Positions 5,457 through 8,272 of a stretch of 8,272 nucleotides of DNA are shown in pieces. A program made the position numbers and the translations under genes. Position 1 is the stretch's first letter, and each line of letters begins with the position of its first letter. This DNA is from Acidobacteriota bacterium (GTDB lineage: Bacteria; Acidobacteriota; Vicinamibacteria; Vicinamibacterales; 2-12-FULL-66-21). Where the stretch lies: positions 1-8,272 of the forward strand of contig JACDDJ010000168.1 of NCBI GenBank assembly GCA_013817065.1, written 5' to 3'. The notes under the pieces were generated by a model that ran no database searches, had not been told where the DNA came from, and saw nothing but the letters and a program-made list of their open reading frames with translations.

Positions 5457-5775
5457 GGGGGCACAGGCTTCATTGCCGCGATGTGGATGGTGGATCTGGC
5501 GGGCGGACAAAGAGCGCGTTCCAGCTGCAGGTCAGTGCGGCGGCGTCCCTGTTTCTCGGCCTCTACGTCTTCACGATGCCGCCTTCCTGACGATTTCAGG
5601 ACTGCGTATCCGGGCACCTCGGTGTCGAAGCTCCCAACCCGCTGCTGTCGATCTCGCAGATTTCGGAAACGCTCTTCATTCTCGCGATCCCATTCTTCCT
5701 GCAGCGCTACGGCATCAAGAAGGTGATGCTGCTGAGTATCTTTGCGGATCCGGGCCGCGCTCCGCCTGGATCAGA
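5457..5775 (+). pseudogene. Degraded nucleoside:H+ symporter (NupG/XapB family, MFS)
   Basis: Pieces of a NupG-like transporter lie in order across two frames. GTGFIAAMWMVDLAG (about 5460-5504) corresponds to the region after the R-x-WGT motif. After a shift near 5505-5510, LQVSAAASLFLGLYVFTMP follows, ending in TGA at 5588-5590. The same frame resumes with LLSISQISETLFIL and IPFFLQRYGIKKVM (about 5642-5740), which is close to E. coli NupG. A second shift near 5742 leaves a weak match to the following W-x-L-R-x-AL segment. Roughly 50-70 residues expected between FTMP and the SISQISE block are missing. Both gene ends are absent: no start, N-terminal half or C-terminal third is present. This shows decay by internal deletion and frameshifts. 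The intact protein would import nucleosides; this copy cannot be functional. Confidence 0.82.
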
Positions 5776-5852
5776 GCGTCGTGGTCCCGCGGCTGCGGGA
5801 TTCTAGCAGAAGGTGGAATCAGGTTTTTGCGGCCCCGGCGGGGCTCCCCCGA

Positions 5853-6002
5853 CTAGTTCGGCGAGGCTGGTTGCGACGCGCGGTAGGCCGCAGTCCACGA
5901 TTGGCTCATGGCGTCGAGGGCCGCCGGGTTCCACCCGCGGCGGTTCCACACGTTGACTGCAAGCACTCCGGTGAGCGCTATCCCGAGAACAACGACAAGC
6001 AT
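5853..6002 (-). CDS. Small single-span membrane protein, 49 residues
   Basis: I do not recognise the family. The ATG at 6002 is preceded by AAGGAG at 6008-6013 with a 5-base spacer, one of the best ribosome sites in the window. Residues 1-18 form a hydrophobic segment (MLVVVLGIALTGVLAVNV) with no charged residue, followed by RR at 21-22, which predicts a single helix with the tail in the cytoplasm by the positive-inside rule. The tail (WNPAALDAMSQSWTAAYRA) is amphipathic and has three of the four tryptophans beyond the helix edge. The frame stays open upstream to 6179, but that part looks non-coding and the ribosome site points to 6002. It is isolated between two pseudogenes, so it could itself be a leftover; the intact frame and strong ribosome site argue for expression. 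Confidence 0.6.
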   Translation of the reverse strand: MLVVVLGIALTGVLAVNVWNRRGWNPAALDAMSQSWTAAYRASQPASPN

Positions 6003-6079
6003 GACTTCTCCTTGGTGCAGGAACGAACCGGTGCGAAAAACTGAGTGAGCGGGCTGGTTTGGGAAGGAATTCGGTCCCA

Positions 6080-6145
6080 CCGGCCACTTTAGTGAGGTCG
6101 GCGGCCAGCGTGGCCGGAGAACGTCAGGAAAGGATCTCGAGTATA
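6080..6145 (-). promoter_or_regulatory. Possible promoter and leader hairpin of the 49-residue gene
   Basis: TATACT on the minus strand at 6145-6140 matches the -10 consensus at five of six positions; no convincing -35 accompanies it. A start near 6133 would give a leader of about 130 bases containing a perfect 8-bp hairpin (CCGGCCAC at 6080-6087 with GTGGCCGG at 6110-6117). A 7-base inverted repeat, GTCAGGA/TCCTGAC (6123-6129 and 6161-6167), brackets the -10 and could be an operator or chance. Confidence 0.35.
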
Positions 6146-6347
6146 CAGGAATGCACTGCGTCCTGACTGTGTGGGGCATCGGCTACCACTTTCGTGACGT
6201 GGGGGACGACTGAGGACAGTGCGTCACGGCGGCGGCGCGGGTCAGGGGCTACGGGCGGGTCTCACGGGTGCTCCAACGTCAGCGAAGCCCAGAGGCTCTC
6301 CCAGTGTCATGCAAGGGCGATAAGTTGACCTGCATTCGAAGGCCATG
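6146..6347. other. Gene-free stretch inside the decay zone
   Basis: I find no coding frame with a start, ribosome site or recognisable family in this interval. It presumably contains unrecognisable remains of the lactonase-like gene whose stub begins at 6514. An inverted pair CGTGACG/CGTCACG near 6193-6229 is the only structure noted. Confidence 0.5.
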
Positions 6348-6514
6348 TCCGTAGACCGTGACGCGGTTGCCGGCGGCCTCGTTCGTCATCGCGTAGACGG
6401 CACCTCGTGCGCCGGACGCGACCGCAACTGCCTGCTTGCGCCGACTGCCAGAAGCGCTGCGGCGAGCGCCGTGCCCGCGCCCAGTGAAACGAATCTCGAG
6501 ACGTGATGCTTCAT
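6348..6514 (-). pseudogene. 5' stub of a secreted lactonase-like beta-propeller gene
   Basis: The ATG at 6514 has a good ribosome site (GGAGGA, 6522-6527, 7-base spacer). The first 28 codons encode a clear signal peptide (MKHHVSRFVSLGAG, then an Ala/Leu core). Near 6431-6440 the frame shifts. The original frame stops at 6386, while the neighbouring frame continues with GARGAVYAMTNEAAGNRV, which resembles the first blade of secreted 6-phosphogluconolactonase-like (lactonase family, YVTN-type) proteins. Similarity ends near VTVYG (6348), and no further propeller blades follow; a full protein would be over 300 residues. The gene is therefore both frameshifted and truncated. It lies 111 bases downstream of the cytochrome gene on the same strand and may once have shared its transcript. 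The family call rests on a short segment. Confidence 0.6.
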
Positions 6515-6625
6515 CGGTGAGTCCTCCAGGGCGCACGCACATGCGGCACCTTCAGACACGGTTGTACAGACGTGCATTACGTGGACATGTCTCAACGATC
6601 ACGTTCCTATCCCGCTTCGTCCCCT

Positions 6626-8233
6626 TCACGGCCGGTGTGGTGTGGTCTGACGGCCCAGCAGATAGGCAATCATGTCCTTTCGCGTGCCGCCATCCGGCAC
6701 ATAGAACGGATGCGGAGCCTTCTCCCCGCGCGCAGGATTCAACAACATGTCGAGGCCCTGGACGGAGGCGTCATGCAGGAAGACCTGCTTGCGTCCGAGG
6801 TCGAGGAGCAGAGCCACCGAATGGCCACGCTTATCGCGGTCGCTGGCGTCCACGACGATCATCTTGTCGTCGTATCCACCGGGTGAGTTCTGGACGGGAC
6901 TGAACGGCGGCATCCTCTTGGCGATGACCTCTGGCTTGTAGTCCGGCCACAAGTCCTGGAGCTCAATCAGTCGCTTCGTGACGGCGGCGTTCGGATCGAG
7001 ATTGTGACAGCGCGTGCACTCGGTGCGGAACAGAGTTCGCCCGCGCGAGGCCGCCGCCTGGTCCACTTTCGGTGCCGCCGGGCCGGGCAGGCTCTCCAGA
7101 TATGCCTTCAGGTCCACGAGCTTCTTTTCGTCCACTCTCCGCCCGACCAGGCTCTGGGGCACGTTCACCTTTCCGGTCATCGACGCCTTCACGAACGGGA
7201 ATCCTGTGACGCCCGTCTCGGCCAGAATCTTCGCGTAATTGGTGGCCAGCTCTTCGCCCAGCGCCCCCGCCCGCGCCTTCAGGAACGCCCGCCCTTCGGG
7301 CGTGACGAGCGTCGTCGGGTCCAGGTTCGTGGTGAACGATCCATTACTGATATCGAGGAGCTCGGCGAACTCGCCCGCGCTGCCAAACGGCGCCGCCAGG
7401 TCCTGCCGGAACAGCGGCGTGTTCATGACGGGATTGCCGATTCCGTCCTGCGTCTCGTCGAACGCGCCGATTGGATAGAAGGCGGGATTCGACAGGTACG
7501 CGTCGACGTCTGCTTCCGAGGAGTCCACGGTCAACCCTGTCGGAGCGCGGCCGATGGTCTTCCCACCCAGGGTCAGCTGCAAGTTGGGATAGTAGGCCCG
7601 CGAGTTCGCCGCCGTGGCGAGAAGCTTGCCGACGTTGAGGTTGACCGACGCGATGCCGTCGATCCGGCGCCCGATGGAACCGGCATTGGGAACGGCGAAG
7701 ACCGATTTGTCCGTTTCCGTATGGCAGATCGCGCACGTCACGCCGACCTTGTCTCCCGACGCCAGATTGATCCGTCCGTCGCCGTTCGAGTCCTTCGGCA
7801 CCATGCCGACGACCGCGTTCGCTTCGATCAGCATGACGGTCGTCTTCACGTCGTGCAGCATGGGCGCGCTGGCCGGAGTCCGATCGGTCTTCAACTCCAG
7901 GCTGAGGGCGTCTCGGATCGATACGGGCACTGCATCGATATCCACGAGCAGCCCGGCCTCGAGCGCCTGCAGCGGCGTCAGTTTCGAGTCGAGCACGCCC
8001 TGCGGCATCCGCATCGCGTCGGTCCAGAATCCTTCGTTGCCGAATGTCTCGAACCGGAAGACGTCGCGGCCAGCCATCGCGCTTGCTTCCCGGCCGGCGG
8101 TGGTCTGTTTCCCTGCTGGACGCGATTGCGCCGCGATAGCCGCCCCCATCACCGCAACGAGACCGACGAGCGCAACGACGACCACGATGAGCCACGACGA
8201 GGAAACCCTACGGCGCCAGACTGCTAAATCCAT
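6626..8233 (-). CDS. Membrane-anchored diheme c-type cytochrome
   Basis: A 535-residue exported electron-transfer protein or oxidoreductase with two covalent heme c sites: CAICH (167-171, axial H171) and CTRCH (406-410, axial H410). A basic N-terminus followed by a hydrophobic helix (about 14-35) is a signal anchor or uncleaved signal. A conserved-looking entry segment GRDVFRFETFGNEGFW (55-70) precedes the first heme domain. A D-x-N-x-DG-x-I loop (DSNGDGRIN, 148-156) of EF-hand/dockerin type sits just before heme 1 and may bind calcium. The second domain resembles the C-terminal heme domain of the cytochrome c peroxidase/MauG/RoxA-like proteins (RGRTLFRTECTRCH), and MPPFSP follows it as a possible methionine ligand. 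Substrate and partner are unknown. The start is supported by AAAGGGG at 8241-8247, seven bases from the ATG. Downstream lies the lactonase stub. Confidence 0.88.
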   Translation of the reverse strand: MDLAVWRRRVSSSWLIVVVVALVGLVAVMGAAIAAQSRPAGKQTTAGREASAMAGRDVFRFETFGNEGFWTDAMRMPQGVLDSKLTPLQALEAGLLVDIDAVPVSIRDALSLELKTDRTPASAPMLHDVKTTVMLIEANAVVGMVPKDSNGDGRINLASGDKVGVTCAICHTETDKSVFAVPNAGSIGRRIDGIASVNLNVGKLLATAANSRAYYPNLQLTLGGKTIGRAPTGLTVDSSEADVDAYLSNPAFYPIGAFDETQDGIGNPVMNTPLFRQDLAAPFGSAGEFAELLDISNGSFTTNLDPTTLVTPEGRAFLKARAGALGEELATNYAKILAETGVTGFPFVKASMTGKVNVPQSLVGRRVDEKKLVDLKAYLESLPGPAAPKVDQAAASRGRTLFRTECTRCHNLDPNAAVTKRLIELQDLWPDYKPEVIAKRMPPFSPVQNSPGGYDDKMIVVDASDRDKRGHSVALLLDLGRKQVFLHDASVQGLDMLLNPARGEKAPHPFYVPDGGTRKDMIAYLLGRQTTPHRP

Positions 8234-8272
8234 TTACCGGCCCCTTTCAGAATGTCGAAACCAAGCGCATAC

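Noticed and set aside
5588..5590. In-frame TGA in the NupG remnant as a possible selenocysteine codon, given the nearby Sec tRNA
   Set aside because: NupG-family proteins are not selenoproteins. The TGA coincides with a large internal deletion, and frameshifts lie on both sides, so it is decay rather than recoding.
5820..5852. GC-rich GCCCC-GCC-GGGGC hairpin as a terminator for the 49-residue gene
   Set aside because: On the minus strand it is followed by an A-run rather than a T-run, so it does not fit an intrinsic terminator.
7004..8227. A 407-codon plus-strand frame antisense to the cytochrome
   Set aside because: Shadow of a genuine diheme cytochrome with two CXXCH motifs; the antisense translation is low-complexity, basic and lacks a family.

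Overview
This is a GC-rich bacterial window with short intergenic gaps, strong AGGAGG-type ribosome sites on some genes and none on others. No marker gene fixes the phylum. The gene mix (periplasmic Cu/Zn superoxide dismutase, CXXCH diheme cytochrome, AlkZ-related protein, TTGGA-rich intergenic repeats) resembles Acidobacteriota such as Vicinamibacteria, or a similar high-GC soil lineage; that assignment is inference. The window holds ordinary chromosomal genes. I found no CRISPR array, insertion sequence, phage gene or toxin-antitoxin module.

Layout. 1-366 (minus): N-terminal part of an exported Cu/Zn superoxide dismutase, cut by the window edge. 385-1104 (plus): HAD-family phosphatase, divergent from sodC with an 18-bp gap. 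1122-1219 (plus): a complete selenocysteine tRNA (anticodon UCA, encoded CCA). 1233-1320: an imperfect palindrome of CCAAC/TTGGA units. 1320-1967 (minus): YdcF/SanA-like DUF218 membrane protein. 2033-2239 (minus): cold-shock-domain protein with a sigma70-type promoter and an approximately 165-nt structured leader. 2478-3098 (plus): MocA-like molybdenum-cofactor nucleotidyltransferase, probably leaderless, with its promoter back to back with the cold-shock promoter. 3065-3889 and 3886-5355 (minus): an AlkZ-related winged-helix protein translationally coupled (ATGA overlap) behind a cardiolipin synthase. 5457-6514: a decayed stretch with a NupG-type nucleoside transporter pseudogene, an apparently intact 49-residue membrane peptide gene, and the frameshifted 5' stub of a lactonase-like beta-propeller gene. 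6626-8233 (minus): a membrane-anchored diheme c-type cytochrome.

Functional threads. Envelope and redox functions recur (periplasmic SOD, cytochrome c, cardiolipin synthesis, DUF218), but they do not form one operon. The best-supported points beyond routine annotation are the selenocysteine tRNA, which implies the organism makes selenoproteins although none is visible here; the cspA-like leader of the cold-shock gene, with a hairpin loop complementary to its own Shine-Dalgarno sequence; and the gene-decay zone between the cardiolipin synthase and the cytochrome.
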